NCBI RefSeq assembly: GCF_030272615.1
Contig: NC_081407.1
Location: 439,113,230-439,177,229, forward strand
Reading direction: 5' to 3'
Length of the DNA: 64,000 nt
DNA from: Cryptomeria japonica
Taxonomy: Eukaryota > Streptophyta > Pinopsida > Cupressales > Cupressaceae
The position numbers were made by a program, and so were the translations under genes. The notes beneath the pieces were generated by a model. It did not search any database. It saw only the letters and a program-made list of their open reading frames with translations, and had not been told where the DNA came from. Within the stretch, counting starts at the first letter, position 1; the number at the start of each line of letters is the position of its first letter. Positions 12,656-26,349 of this stretch are shown piece by piece.

Positions 12656-13350
12656 GACACTTGTACTATACATTTTATACAAGTTGTAGTGTACTTGGGC
12701 ATAGACTCCTATGAGTCGCTTTGAACCTCACTTGCACACACACGCGCTTGAGGTTGAGTGGAACTAATGGTGTTCCCACTCTCCTCCCCTACATGGATCA
12801 CCCAAACAGGCTCTAGGGGCGAGATTTTCCATGTCCTTCTCTCCATGGATCACCTAGTTTTAGGGGTGAGATGTCCATGGTTTCTCTCTTGTTCGCCTTT
12901 CTTCTCATGGATCACCAAAGTGTGTATTCATGTCCTCTCTCTTCTTCCTCTCATGAACCCATAGTTTTTCTATTGATGGTTCATGGATGATGTCAGCTTT
13001 TCTCTTTTATGTGATCGCTTGTGTTTATGTGATGGCATTGGTCTTTGTGTCTTGATTAGTTGTTGAGACAACTGAGTATCAAGGTCTCTTCAGCTAGTTG
13101 GTTTGTCATCTTGTGTCTTGTTTCTGTTGTGTGTCTTTTGCGCTTTGTTTTTGTTTTGTGCATCTTGTTCTTTTTTTTGTGTGTGTGCTCTTGCATATGT
13201 TTGAGTGAGTTAAGATCCTAAGATTGGGGGCTTGGTTCCTCGAGATTAGTGACATCTTTATACTCCTTGTGATCTTGCTCTACATCTCTCATCTTCATCT
13301 CTCTTTTCTTTTACTTTATCAGCAGTAGTGGCGTAAGCCATACTCCCACT

Positions 13351-13365
13351 AAAGTGGGGGCTAAA
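13351..13365 (+). other. polypurine tract before the 3' LTR
   Basis: AAAGTGGGGGCTAAA abuts the TG of the right LTR, as expected for plus-strand priming. Confidence 0.65.
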
Positions 13366-14533
13366 TGTAGTGTCATAAAATTGTGCCTCCTGTGATTTTA
13401 ACCATATTTTAGGTCCTCACCTTGGCGACAAAATCTTCTTCCCCAAACAAGACCTATTTATGCATTTTCACCCCTTGCCCCCTTCCTATTTGAGCCCTGA
13501 GATAGCCTCAAGACCCTGTTCGGGCCCCAAGATAGGGTAGGACAGGGGCGTGGTGCCCCTGTCCCGTCCTCTTAGGGTGGCCCCAATATAGGTCCCCCGA
13601 CCCCATCTGCACTTCGGGATCCTAAATCTCCTTGATGTTGGTCTTTTATGAGATGAATTAATCTTCAAGAGGCATGTATAAAAGGAAGTTGGTTTTCTCA
13701 TTTGCATAAGGAGGAATGGGAGGCAAAATTCAAGCGAAGGAATGATAAGAAAGCATAGGCGAAGATATACATCATCAAGCATTCAAGCATTCAATTCTTC
13801 TTCATTTATCCATTGGAGCCACATTACAATGTTCATTTGCAAGCATGTGTGTGTGTTAGGGTTTTGTCATGTTACATGCCATTCCATGCAGCACTTGTGA
13901 TTACATTCAAGAAGCAAAGCAATCATCGTCGACAAATTGCAGATCTACAAGGTATTCATTTTCATTGTTTACATTCAAGCATTTGCAATTACTTTCTTTC
14001 AAGGTTGATTCCTCAATCGGGGTTTGACTGAGGCAAACCCCTATCCACAACCCTTCTTCCCCTCTTTTCTCTATGTAGGTTACAAGTGCACAATTGTAAT
14101 TGTAGATTTGGGCTTCATTTGCAAATATGAAAGAACCCTTTTCGTTTCGCGGATTTTGTGGAGGACCATGTACATTCCCGCCACAGTCCCAATGACTTTT
14201 CTCCAAATTTGTAGGGAAGAACCATATCAGTCTAATTAGCTCAGATCCAAAGTTACAACGCGATCCCAAACTGGTAGCTCCTCATTTCATTCATTTCCTC
14301 TCTCTCTTCCGCATAGTCAACAAGTCAACTTTCTCATTTACAAAAGAGGGTAAATCACACTTCAACCCTCGCAATCCACTTGGAATTCACATCCTTGTAT
14401 CTCTTGGATTTGGATATAGTGGATTCAAGCCCCTCTTTTGAATGTAAAGTATCTCCCAAGAGAAAATCATCCTAGTGGCTTCCTTTCTCTCTCCTAGGTG
14501 GGGAGTCGCTAGGGTTCAATTTTCCACTTTACA
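13366..14533 (+). repeat. 3' LTR of the non-autonomous element
   Basis: Matches the left LTR from TGTAGTGTC to CTTTACA with about 5% differences by eye plus small indels. The flank AACAT pairs with AACAC before the left LTR. Confidence 0.85.
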
Positions 14534-16140
<1,607 letters not shown>

Positions 16141-16159
16141 TTCTTTCCCACTTGTAATG

Positions 16160-16308
16160 TTGGCAGTCCTTTGCCCCTATAATCATGGAAGCTTGTACAT
16201 TGACAATCTATGCACATTCAACTTCACCAGATCCCAAATTTTACGGATTCCTCAATAGGAACATTCACCAAATAGACAAAAATAGTGCAACCTGCCATTG
16301 GCATGTTG
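16160..16308 (+). repeat. dispersed repeat family, copy 2
   Basis: Matches copy 1 (6440-6630) and, in its first ~75 bases, the inverse of 38873-38945. It ends at the target site of the solo LTR, so the LTR landed in or next to this repeat. Confidence 0.6.
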
Positions 16309-16638
16309 CCTTCTGTAGTACCCCTCCTCAATCAGTCTATTTTTGTATGTTTTTTATTTACTTTAGTGGAGCATTATTGTATATTGATTCAGATTGTATG
16401 CGATGTTATTTCATGCTTTATCTGGATATGTGGTGTATGATTTGATGCAGTATCTCAGTGCTTTGGATTAATGTTGTTTTATGGATCATTATCATGGACT
16501 AACACTCTTACCTTATATGTGCGATGTGTTATTTATGTGTTGCATGTTTGCATGTGTATGGGATGCGAGGAGATGATTTTCCTTCACTCACTCCAGTGAG
16601 ACAGGGATCATCATGATTCTTCTTCATCGGTGTGCGTG

Positions 16639-16640
<2 letters not shown>

Positions 16641-16684
<44 letters not shown>
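16641..16684. repeat. (AT)n microsatellite
   Basis: About 22 AT units inside the solo LTR. Confidence 0.95.
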
Positions 16685-16688
<4 letters not shown>

Positions 16689-18170
16689 GTGTGGTTCTTT
16701 GGTGCAGGACATTGCAAGTACTAGTACTGGGTAGGTATGGGGTATCGACTCCACCTAGTTTCACGGGTCTGAGCATGCCTTATATGTCTGATGGAGTGGA
16801 AGAGATAGTTTTTGGATCCTAACTTGACTACAGTTATACTCGTGTGAGTGTTGTCAGTTGGTTGTCTTTCCTGTCTAGCCAGTATGCGAGTCATAGTGCT
16901 TTGGTTTGGTCATTTGTGAGTCGTCATTTGATCATTCTTCACTTTGTGTGCTTTTGTTCATCTGAATGGTTATTTGATTGAATGGATGATGCTATCTTAT
17001 GTCGACGTAATTAGTTAATTATTATGCTCTGAGATTATTGATTTAAATTAATGTTTTGCTAGATTAAATGGTTAAATTGGCTTATTTCATTGTGAATAGT
17101 TGTATCATTATATTGTGGAAGGAAATAAATAATTGCCTAGCCATTTAAGTTTTAAATGCTTATGTTTAAGGAAAGTATTATGGAAAATAGAAAATATAAA
17201 TAAAAGCTTTTCTTTTTACCTTTCCATTTGACTTTTGTATTTTATTTATTGGAAAAGAATTGTTTTTGGAAAAGAGGAAATCTAATTGCTTTTTACTTTT
17301 AAATAATTTTAATCTGATTGGATGGAAAAACTTTTAACCTAGAAAGTTTAGGTTGAAATTACTTTTTCCCATATATTCTTGAAAATTCACGGGAAGAAAA
17401 GGAAGAAAATTTGGGAGAGAAATTTGGAAAACCTTTCTGAAGGAGAAGTTGGAATTTGATTTGGTTTGCAAGGACTAGGATTCTTCCATCATTTTGCTTG
17501 CTAGTTTGCTTCAAGGTTGGATAATCTCTTCTTGTTTGAAATTTAAATTTGAATTTTTCAGTTGCTTCCTGTGTGTTAAAAAAAATGCAAATCTCTTTGT
17601 AGATTCTTGTGGAATGATTGGAATGGAAGAAAGAGTGCTTGTTAGTGTTGATTTGTGAAGCTTATATCATGTGTGCTAATAGGAAAGAAATGGTTCATTT
17701 CTCTATTTGTTGTATGTTTTGTTCTTGAAACCAACTTCTTGAATTACCTCTTCTATTTGGAATAGGATGAATTAGATTTAGTTTATTGTGTGCTTTCTAG
17801 TATCTAATTGTCCAAGATTTGGGGTTTATGTTGGAAAAAATTGGTTATTGTCTTTTGCTAGATGCAAAGAATTCTTCCTGTGTATGGAAGTGAAGAGATT
17901 TATCTTAGCCCTTCTCTTATCTGTTAAAATCTTCTATTGTTCCCTAAACCAATATTTATTGGGTGTAAGGGTGATTTTATTTCACCATTTACTTTATTGG
18001 TAAATATCCCTTTGTTATTTGGATTTTGGCACTGTGTGTGTGTGCCCGTGAAATAATTTGGGAATGAATCGATTTCTTGTTAATCGGTTTTATATGATAT
18101 GGAGGTATGTATTTAATTTGAAATGTAGACTTTACCTTACCTCGTGGCGGGCTAGCCCACCACACGGGTC

Positions 18171-18436
18171 GGTAGTGTCTACCACCCACAAGTAGTAGCA
18201 CTATCAGTCAGTACTACTGCTACGCGATAGAAGCACTATCGATCGGTAGGATTGCTATCGGATGGTAGCAATACTATCGGTCAGTAGGACTGCTACTGGT
18301 TGGTAGCAGTGCTACCAGTCGGTAGTGCCTGCTACCGATGGTATCAACACTACCGGTCGGTAGGCCTGCTACCGACGGTAGCAGTACTACCAGCAGGTAG
18401 TGTCTGCTACCTCAACAACAACACTACCACGGGTAG
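18171..18436. repeat. palindromic minisatellite, ~38-bp unit, about 7 copies
   Basis: Units start GGTAG and contain CTGCTACC, then GGTAGCA, then CTACC followed by GGTC or AGTC. Because GGTAG and CTACC alternate, each unit can fold on itself and pair with its neighbours. Units are 35-39 bp. It sits near the inner edge of the left solo-LTR segment and is GC-richer than its surroundings. Confidence 0.8.
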
Positions 18437-18556
18437 GCCTTGGCCCCCGTGTGACCTTGTACCTTTGCAGTACAACTTTTTATGTGTCGAGAACTTAATT
18501 TGTTATAAAATAAAATATTTTAAATTTGGTTTTTTGTGTTGAATGCAAATGGTAAT

Positions 18557-19619
18557 TGTATACACCTAAAAATGGTCTGAAGATAGTTAATTAAATTTGC
18601 AGTTATTTGATAATTCCCCTTCCCAATTAATTGAATTCACAAGCAATTTAATTAATTTCTCTACTCATCTACTAGTAAATAAATCTAAATGATTTATTTA
18701 TATAGTTCATCTCACATCCCCCTTTGATTAATTAATTCTCAATTAATTAATGTCTCCCCATACTAATCAATTCTTCTAATCCCTAATTAAGATTAACAAA
18801 CTCAAGTTTGTTGAGATTAATTACCATTTTTCTATTATTTTAATTTCTAAATTCAAATGAGCACATGGCTCCTAACTTTAACCACCCAACCTAACCATCC
18901 CCTAACTTAACCCATTCAATCTAATCTTGGGTCTAACTAAACCTATCCTATCTTGCACATTCTAACCTCCTTATCCTAACCTCTCATGGTGTGGATATTC
19001 TCTCCTTGAGACACATGGCACTTTTGCCACATGTCTCCTCCCTTGGACACTTGCCCTCTCATGAGCAAGGCTCCTTGACACTTGTCACCACAAAGATGAC
19101 AAGTGTCCCTTCCTCCAACCTCTTCTCCAACTTCCTCAATCTTGGCCCTTGATATCTTCAGATCAAATCTGGACTGTCGATTCCTGCCACCTCAGCTTTG
19201 GCCTTGGAATTCCTATAAATACCCCTCATTTTGGAGCAATATAGATCCCATCTCATATCAATTTAGGCATCATTACTATAGGCAATTTGCATTTCGATTA
19301 TCTAGTAATTAGATTTGGAATTGATCATAACATGTTAATCTAGTTTCTTACATCATGCATTTCATATCATCTCCATAATCAATCATGATCAATTAGCTAC
19401 TCAACTCTTGAGTTGCCACTTTGGAGGTCATTGCTCTACTAAGAGCCCATCAATCCAACACCTTCAAGGTCCTCAAGAATAGAGGAAAATGGGACATTTC
19501 AAGGAAGGCTTATGGTTTGCATCTTTGATTTAGTTTTTCAATTAAGCTTTTCAATTATGTTTTTATTGTCTCATTATATGTGTATGCCTATCTTATATAA
19601 CCATATTTTTAGCATCACA
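18557..19619 (+). repeat. 5' LTR of the Tat element
   Basis: TGTATACACC at the start and CATCACA at the end. It matches 35000-36063 nearly throughout. A TATA-like CTATAAATACCCC lies near 19213. Confidence 0.9.
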
Positions 19620-19624
19620 TTAAT

Positions 19625-19643
19625 TGGCGCCCACCGTGGGGCC
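19625..19643 (+). other. primer-binding site
   Basis: TGGCGCCCACCGTGGGGCC follows the LTR after five bases. The TGGCGCC start is the form used by many Tat/Athila-type plant elements. Confidence 0.75.
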
Positions 19644-19812
19644 TAGCCCCTTTGATCTTTAACAAATTTGCTTGCAGGAAATTTCATTGACAGGTTGATT
19701 AGCTCTTTCGAAGTGTAGATTAGCTCTCTTGGGTTCTAGAATCACGTCCTTGGCCTCTTTTGTGGCATTCCAACACCTCAAATGACGTTTATGGGAGATT
19801 CCTAAACTCTGT

Positions 19813-20023
19813 TTTTATGTTTTTCTGTACTTTAGCGCTTTCAGTCTGTACTTTAGCATTTTTGGTATGTATGGTAGCATTTTTGGCACATTTGGCAGCA
19901 TTTTCAGTTTGTTTAACAACATTTTTGGTTTGCAGAACAGCGTTTCTAGTTTGCAGAATAGCGTTTCTGGTGTGCAGAACAGCATTCTTGGTCAATTGGA
20001 TGGCGTTTTCAGTTTTTTATTAA
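19813..20023 (+). repeat. 21-bp minisatellite array 1, about 9-10 units
   Basis: Units of seven codons run in one frame, e.g. AGCGTTTCTAGTTTGCAGAA, giving a heptapeptide pattern like S-I-F-G-x-x-N. Later units are more alike than earlier ones. Confidence 0.8.
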
Positions 20024-20223
20024 TTTTGCAAATATTGTATGTTACATTCCTCATTTCTGCTTCTGGACTGTCATTTTCCCGAACCTAACTTGCAGATTGT
20101 TGGTTTTGCAGGTACTTATTTCGCTGTGAAAGACCAAAGTCATAAACTATTTCGCCACCAAAGAATGCAATATAAACTACTAACTTTGTTTGTAACCACG
20201 AGATTTTGCACTTATCTTTGTTA

Positions 20224-20930
20224 AATTAGGCACATAGGCTAATTACAATGGAAATGAACAAACATGTCTTACATGTCTTGATGATAGGCGAGTATGCTCT
20301 CACATTTCTTAGGTGATTAGAAAGCTAGACTCATCCTTTGCTTTCAAAAGTGCATATCTTTAGAGGGCCTGTCACAGTGGGAAAAAGTAATCACCCTATG
20401 AGAACGACCCAAGTGAGTACAGCTGGACCTGAGCATTACAACTCACTATAATAAATAGGTCTTTGATGATTAAAGTCTCAGAGAATGGGATTATTTGAGT
20501 TTTCTCTTTTAGATCTTTCATATCGGGCATTTTGTAGGGCCTCGCAGTCTCAATCATGTTTACGTGACTACAGCTTGTTTCAGTACCTTGTCGAGCTATA
20601 GGCCTCAATAATGCTTGCGTGACTTCAAGGGGTAGTTTCAAACGGAATTCCTGACTAAGAACCATAAAAATAGAAGCTACCTGATTCACCTCTGAAAGGG
20701 TGATAATCTTTGTGCAAGAGAGATAGTAACTCTCCCAAGACACTTGCCATATCATGCCCCCATTAGCGTTTGGATTCAGATAATATGGCGTTGAGAATCC
20801 ATTGTGTGAGACTCAATGGCCGTATTCTGATTAGCTATTGGGTGTGTACCTAAGTCAGCAACCAAAGGTTTTCATTCTCAGCCAATCTCCTTAGGATAGA
20901 CTGATTGATGTGTTTTTAACAATTAAAAAC
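20224..20930. other. Tat-element leader between arrays 1 and 2
   Basis: A non-coding leader stretch. A 119-codon open stretch on the minus strand (20396-20755) has no motif I recognise. Confidence 0.4.
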
Positions 20931-21055
20931 CTTTGAAACAAAAATATAATTTGATTTTTGTGTTTGTAAGTCAAGTCAAGATATCATCCATTAAAATACG
21001 ACAAACATTGAAAACTCAAACTTCAAACTGTCAAATTCACAAGTTTTGTAGCAGA

Positions 21056-21307
21056 TTAGCTCTTTCAATCCAAACAGTCGCACCTACAGTCCAAACAATG
21101 GCATCTACAGTCCAAACAGTCGCATCTACAGCCCAAACAGTCGCATTAATAGTCCAAACATTAGCTTTTTCAATCCAAATAGTTGCTCTTTCAGTCCAAA
21201 CATTAGCATTTACAATTCAAACATTAGCTCTTTTAGTCCAAACGATCGTACCTTCGGTCCAAACAGTCACATTTTCAATCCAAAGGTCAGCTCTCTTGGT
21301 GTTAATG
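21056..21307 (+). repeat. 21-bp minisatellite array 2, about 12 units
   Basis: Units share a GTCCAAACA core followed by (G/T)(T/C)CGCA-type sequence and translate as A-S-T-V-Q-T-V heptads. Same unit length as arrays 1 and 3 and the GTCYAAACA core is shared with array 3, so a common origin is plausible. Confidence 0.8.
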
Positions 21308-21453
21308 TCAAATTTCTCATATTTCAACATTAACTCTCAAAGGTTGAGCATATTATAGAGTTGGGTCAAAATTGTAATCTCCTAAGTTCAAACACTCAAT
21401 TTGCTAAACCTACATATCATTATTTGAACTTTAGAATCACTATATAGCATAAC

Positions 21454-21684
21454 AGAGCTCCTGGTTTGTCAGTCAGCGATTCTAGTCTGTATGTCAGCAT
21501 TTTTGGTCAGTATAGTAGCATTTTTGGTAAGTCTATCAGAGTTTCTGGTTCAAACAACAACATTTCTGGTCTAAACAACAACGTTTATGGTATAAACAAC
21601 AGAGTTCCTGGTCTAAATAGCAGTGTTTCTGGTCTAAACAGCGGAGTTCCTAGTCATTTTGTCAACGTTTCTGGTAAAATACAT
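21454..21684 (+). repeat. 21-bp minisatellite array 3, about 11 units
   Basis: Units such as GTTTCTGGTCTAAACAAC recur in register and read S-V-S-G-L-N-N heptads. The array lies 0.5 kb before gag. Confidence 0.85.
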
Positions 21685-22182
21685 CAAAATCAGAAACAAA
21701 AACAACCCATTTCTCAAACAGACAAACATAGAGAATAGGTCATCTTGTTGGGTCATTTAATTAGGTTATCTTCTGTCAAAAACGGATTCAAGAACAAGAC
21801 ACACAAAAAGTCTCAAGTATTCACCTCAAACAAGTTAAAGATCAAACACCTTAAAGTGCAACAACACATTGTCTTTGATAAACTGATTGTTCAAACATAG
21901 TTTCTCATCAGGATCTATCATCCTTTAATCACGAAACTACAATGCTTGATCAAAATAACCTCGTTCTTTATCAGAGGATATATCGTTTCTATTTGAACTT
22001 GGTCATATCAAAAATCACAAAATTTGCACTCCAAAAACTAAGATCGAAAAACTTGTAAACAAGAAAATATTTGAAAAGATCATTTTGTGTCTATACATCT
22101 ACAACTTTCACCTCAACAATTGATCACTTATAACGACACATTACTCAAGATTTAAACCCTGAAAAACATTCAAAACACGTGT

Positions 22183-23590
22183 ATGCCCATTCTAACCAGG
22201 GCCCAGAGATGGAAAATTGCAGAAACAGAAATAGAAACGTTTGAGATAACTAAAGACTATAGAACCATGGAACACGAAGATGAAATACAAGTTGAAGATG
22301 AAATACAAGTTGAAGAGGAAATAACAGAACAAAATATCAGAGACATCAAGAAAGATCCTCAATTTGACAAATTTATGAAGAAATTATTGGAGGGAGAAAA
22401 AGAAAAATATTTCCTAATGTTAGTTAAATCTGGTGCTACACTCCCCCAAGATTTTGATGTAAACAAATTGAAACAAAAGAAAAGTGGTCCTCCTCCTAAT
22501 GACAAACAATATGAGGACATCTTTGGTCTCAAAATTAATAACACGTCAATTCCTAGCAACACCAGAAACAATGAGGAAACTTACATTCCCACAAGGGAGG
22601 AAGTAGAAATTCTAAATAACACTCAATCCAACGAAAATACAAGAAGGGATAGAGATGATACAAGAAGAGATCAATATATTCCTAGAATGCAAAATCATGG
22701 TCATACAAGAAAAAATCATGTTGATAATCCTATCATGACTCTCACACAACAACTACAAACATTGCAAACACAAATCCAAGATATGCAAAGAGGAAATGTT
22801 AGACGATACTCGCTTCAAGAAATATGTCCTTATCCGTTTGACAGAAACCTCAACATGATACCTTTTCCTATAGGTTTCGAGACTTCGAGGTATGAAAAAT
22901 ATGATGGAAGCACTGACCCTCAAGATCACATAAGAGAATTTTGCACAATGAGCATGGAGTTTGCACATGAAGATACATACTTAATGAGACTATTTCCAAA
23001 AAGCTTAACTGGATTAGCCATGGAATGGTTCTCAAAACTTCCACCAGGAATCAGATCATTTTCAAAGTTGGTGGATAAGTTTGTATCCCAATATGCTTAT
23101 AACATCCAACACAAAATAACAATGCTAGACCTGTGTAACACAAAACAAAAAAAGCAGAGAACCCTTCATGACATTCTTACAACGATGGAGGCAGTTAGCT
23201 TCGAGGTATCCTCGTATAGTGTCGGAGTATGAAAAAATGGACATTTTCATAGATAACTTAAATGATCAAATGAGTTATTACTTAAAAATGCAAGGAAATC
23301 AAAGTTTTGCAAAAATTATTGATAATGGAATCAGAATGGAAGAAGCCATGATAAAGAAAGGTGAGTTGAAAATATTCAAAGAAGGAGTTCACCCTCCTAA
23401 CAACACTAACAACAATAATCACAATGATAAACCAAAATTTTGGAATAGAAATCGTAATGTCATCAATGACGGGATAGTGGATAACAACAATGTAAAACCA
23501 AAGCAACCGGTTTTCAACTTATCCAATCACTCAGCAGCAGCTCAACAAAACAACAATCACCAAAAAGCAACTATCAAAAATTTCTTTTGA
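22183..23590 (+). pseudogene. gag of the Tat element
   Basis: The reading starts at an ATG 2.56 kb after the LTR. It has an acidic N-terminal part, a Gln-rich coiled segment (TLTQQLQTLQTQIQDMQ) and then a plant Ty3/gypsy gag core. Recognisable pieces are YDGSTDPQDHIREF, LTGLAMEWFSKLP and GIRSFSKLVDKFVSQ. This is the retrotransposon gag fold of Tat/Athila elements, which builds the particle. The end is Asn-rich. It is a fossil and not continuous. Confidence 0.85.
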
Positions 23591-23652
23591 AGACAATTTA
23601 CAAACATTGGTGAACCCCTGGGTCCGTATTAAAAACACTCATCACAAACAAA

Positions 23653-24687
23653 TTGATTACGTTACCAGAAGAAAGAAACTTTGAACCCAAGGTAAAACCT
23701 GCTTGGTGGAATGACAACCATTACTGTGATTTCCATCGAAACAAAGGGCACCAAACAGATGCTTGTCAACGATTAAAACATGTCATCCAAGATTTGATTG
23801 ATAATGGAATAATAACTGTAGATGGACATACAACAAACAAATCTCACACAGCTTTCAAAACTCCACTTCCTAATTATGAGAAGGGTGAATCATCAATAGG
23901 GCAGAACGGTAAAGGCAAAGCAAAGGTAAACTATGCTCATGCATATGACAATGTGGTAAATGTAATTGTGGTTAAAGAGCAACAACATCACGAACCTGCT
24001 CATGTTATCACACGAAGTAAAGCCAAAGTGGTTTTGCCGAGTCCTACAACAAACACGTCATCCACTACCAAACAATACAATCTAGTGGATCAATTACAGA
24101 AAACACCCGCACAAATATCCATCTTAGAACTTTTAAAACTGTCACCTACACACAAAGAGATTCTTGAACGAGCATTAGTAGATACCACAATGTCCAAAGA
24201 TCTTGATATAGATCAATTCCAAACCATGGTGGGACACCTCACAACTCCTCACTACTTATCATTTACCGAAGAAGATGACATGTCCTTGCAACACCCCCAC
24301 AATGCTCCTTTGCATATTGAAGTCCTCGTTCACAAAATGCGAGTTAAACGTGTTCTAATAGATGGTGGAGCTGGCCTAAATATTTGTTCATTGAGTCTTG
24401 TTTGTGCCTTAGGATATTCAGAAGATGCAGTTGATCCCCGCAAAAAGATCACCATAAAAGCTGAAGAACGTTCCTCCAAGGGAATTGTGATACTACCCAT
24501 CAGAGTGGGACCTTTACAGAAAAACACAGCATGCCAAGTTCTGGACTTGGACTTATCATATAATATACTCCTGGGGAGACCATGGATACATGACTTGCAA
24601 GTTGTCCCATCAACCTATCATCAGTGTGTCAAATTTCCCTATGATGGACAAGAAATCACAATATCTGCAGATTCAAATCCATTCTAG
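23653..24687 (+). pseudogene. end of gag and aspartic protease of the Tat element
   Basis: The N-terminal part carries a knuckle-like CDFHRNKGHQTDACQRLK (about residues 26-43), as in other plant gypsy gags. At about residues 230-250 comes LIDGGAGLNICSLSL, the retropepsin-like active-site region in the variant form seen in Tat/Athila elements. It is followed by the conserved YNILLGRPWIHDL, a hallmark of the plant gypsy protease C-terminal part. Gag and pol are normally read as one polyprotein in this lineage. Confidence 0.85.
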
Positions 24688-24798
24688 TATTGCAGCAATC
24701 TAAAAATGGCTCAAGAAGTCATTATTCCTCATAATAGGGAGGCATCATCTTCGAACACACAATCCAAAGAATAATCCTTTGCCTCTATTTTATCAAGT

Positions 24799-25766
24799 AT
24801 GGAAAAACAAATGCAGTTAAGAGATCGAGGAAATGGAGAATACTCAATATCACAATTACCACTCTCTCCTAAATCCTTTGGAAAACCATCAAACTCTAAA
24901 CAACAACCAATTGTGAAACATCTTCTGATATTTGATGGAACATTCATTAGTGTCGGAACCTTGTCAGAGGAGACAGAAGACAAAGATGTGCTACAGTGGC
25001 TAACAAAGATGAAGAAATTCAACAAAAGGTCAACAATGTCAGAATACCTACAGAAAAATATGGAAAAGGATTCAACATTCTTCAAAAGATGGGATACATT
25101 GGAACAGGTCCTATAGGAAAAAGAAAAGAAGGTATCTCAGAACCTATCCAACCTCATAATCAACAAGCTACAGACAAAGCAGGCTTAGGGTATGGACAAG
25201 TTACTCTACCAGAAGACACATTTTCTAACCACCAAAAAAAAGAATATGAAAACATACAAGAACAACTTGCAATTGAAAGGGAAGAAGCATCTGCAAAGCA
25301 ACGAGCACAACCAAATAGGAAATGGCAAAAGAAACAATCCTCAAATCAACAAGAGAAACAAACCAATAATACCTCCCAACTAGCATCAAATCTCAATCAA
25401 AACAAGCATGAACCTAGTACTAATCAAGGAGAACTGATAGTAAAGTTGACAGAACTCAATCTCAATCCAGAAGAAGTTGAATATGAAAGAAGGAAAGATA
25501 TAGCAAGACAAACAGAAGAAACGCATCAAAAGCTATATGAACAAATTTGTAGATTGCAATCTGCAAGTGAGACAGATTCTGACGAATGGGAATGGGATTC
25601 CTATCATTCTAAAGAATCAGCTGAAGAAAATTGCTTTAAAGAAGATACAGGAGTTGATGTAGTTCACACATATGCAGGGCAAACGTTAGGAACTAGTTCA
25701 CTTGAATTAGAATCACATTCGACTGACTTGGACCTAATTGAGGACGATCAAGAACTTCTTGGGTGA
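24799..25766 (+). pseudogene. G-patch-like linker between protease and RT
   Basis: The frame at 24996-25766 reads YGKGFNILQKMGYIGTGPIG, then KRKEGISEPIQP, then AGLGYG. This Gly-rich pattern resembles the G-patch-like segment known between protease and RT in Tat-type polyproteins; its role there is unclear. It is followed by a Gln/Asn/Glu-rich coiled stretch and an acidic region ending about 26348. Fossil, in more than one frame. Confidence 0.6.
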
Positions 25767-26349
25767 GGTCATTCTGATGAGGGTACCATTCTGGACATCG
25801 ACATACATATCGAAAACTTTGATAACTCAATCATGACCCTAAATACTCTCGAAACATCTCAACCAGATGATCCTTTACCTCTACTCCACCCCGAACTTAT
25901 TGAATGGGAAAATGAAGGACATACTGCCATTGATACCTTTCCAAATGACTATGCTATATTCATATATCTTAATGCAATTGAACCCGCAACAACTTCCACA
26001 AGGAATTTTAGCAATGCATGTTCTAGTCAAGTGGGTACCAAATCTCCTAGTCGCAAAAGTGAAAATAAAGAAAACAATATCAGGTCTAATGTTGAAAACC
26101 ATTTCTTGGAAACATTAGATCAAGAAAAATTAAAAAGAAAGGACGCATCTAACGGTGAAAACCTCCTTGAGGCACCAGAAGATGGGAGATTTGACACTTT
26201 ACCTAAGTACTATCAAGAAAGGTCATCAATTTTGATCAAACCAACAGAAGCAGTTAATATTGGGACAATGGAGCAACCAAAGATCCTACATCCAGCAACT
26301 TCTCTATCAGAAAAAGAAAGGAAAGAATATATGGAATTCTTTACATGAC

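Larger units (their letters stand above)
8038..14533 (+). mobile_element. complete non-autonomous LTR retrotransposon (no pol seen)
   Basis: Two direct repeats of about 1.15-1.17 kb start TGTAGTGTCATAAAATTG and end CCACTTTACA. A PBS-like site follows the left LTR and a purine-rich tract precedes the right one. The flanks are AACAC and AACAT, an almost perfect 5-bp target duplication. The 4.18-kb interior holds an acidic ORF, a zinc-knuckle-like ORF and tandem arrays, but I see no RT, RNase H or integrase. It must have depended on enzymes from other elements. The LTRs differ by roughly 5% by eye, so it is an older insertion than the 17.5-kb Tat element. Confidence 0.85.
16314..18556. mobile_element. 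solo LTR, left segment (split by the Tat element)
   Basis: Starts TGTAGTACCCC directly after CCTTC (16309-16313). The other end, at 37728, reads GGGGCATTACA followed by CCTTC (729-733). The termini are inverted relatives and the 5-bp target duplication is exact. The two segments add up to about 3.9 kb without a second terminal copy, so this is best read as one long LTR left by recombination. It contains an (AT)n tract at 16641-16684 and a palindromic minisatellite. Confidence 0.7.

Noticed and set aside
16529-16822. Open stretches of alternating Ile/Tyr at 16529-16822
   Set aside because: They read through the (AT)n tract and have no start context or homology.
19103-19312. 69-codon open stretch at 19103-19312, repeated at 35547-35756
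   Set aside because: It is inside both LTRs of the Tat element, and the copy number reflects LTR duplication, not a gene family.
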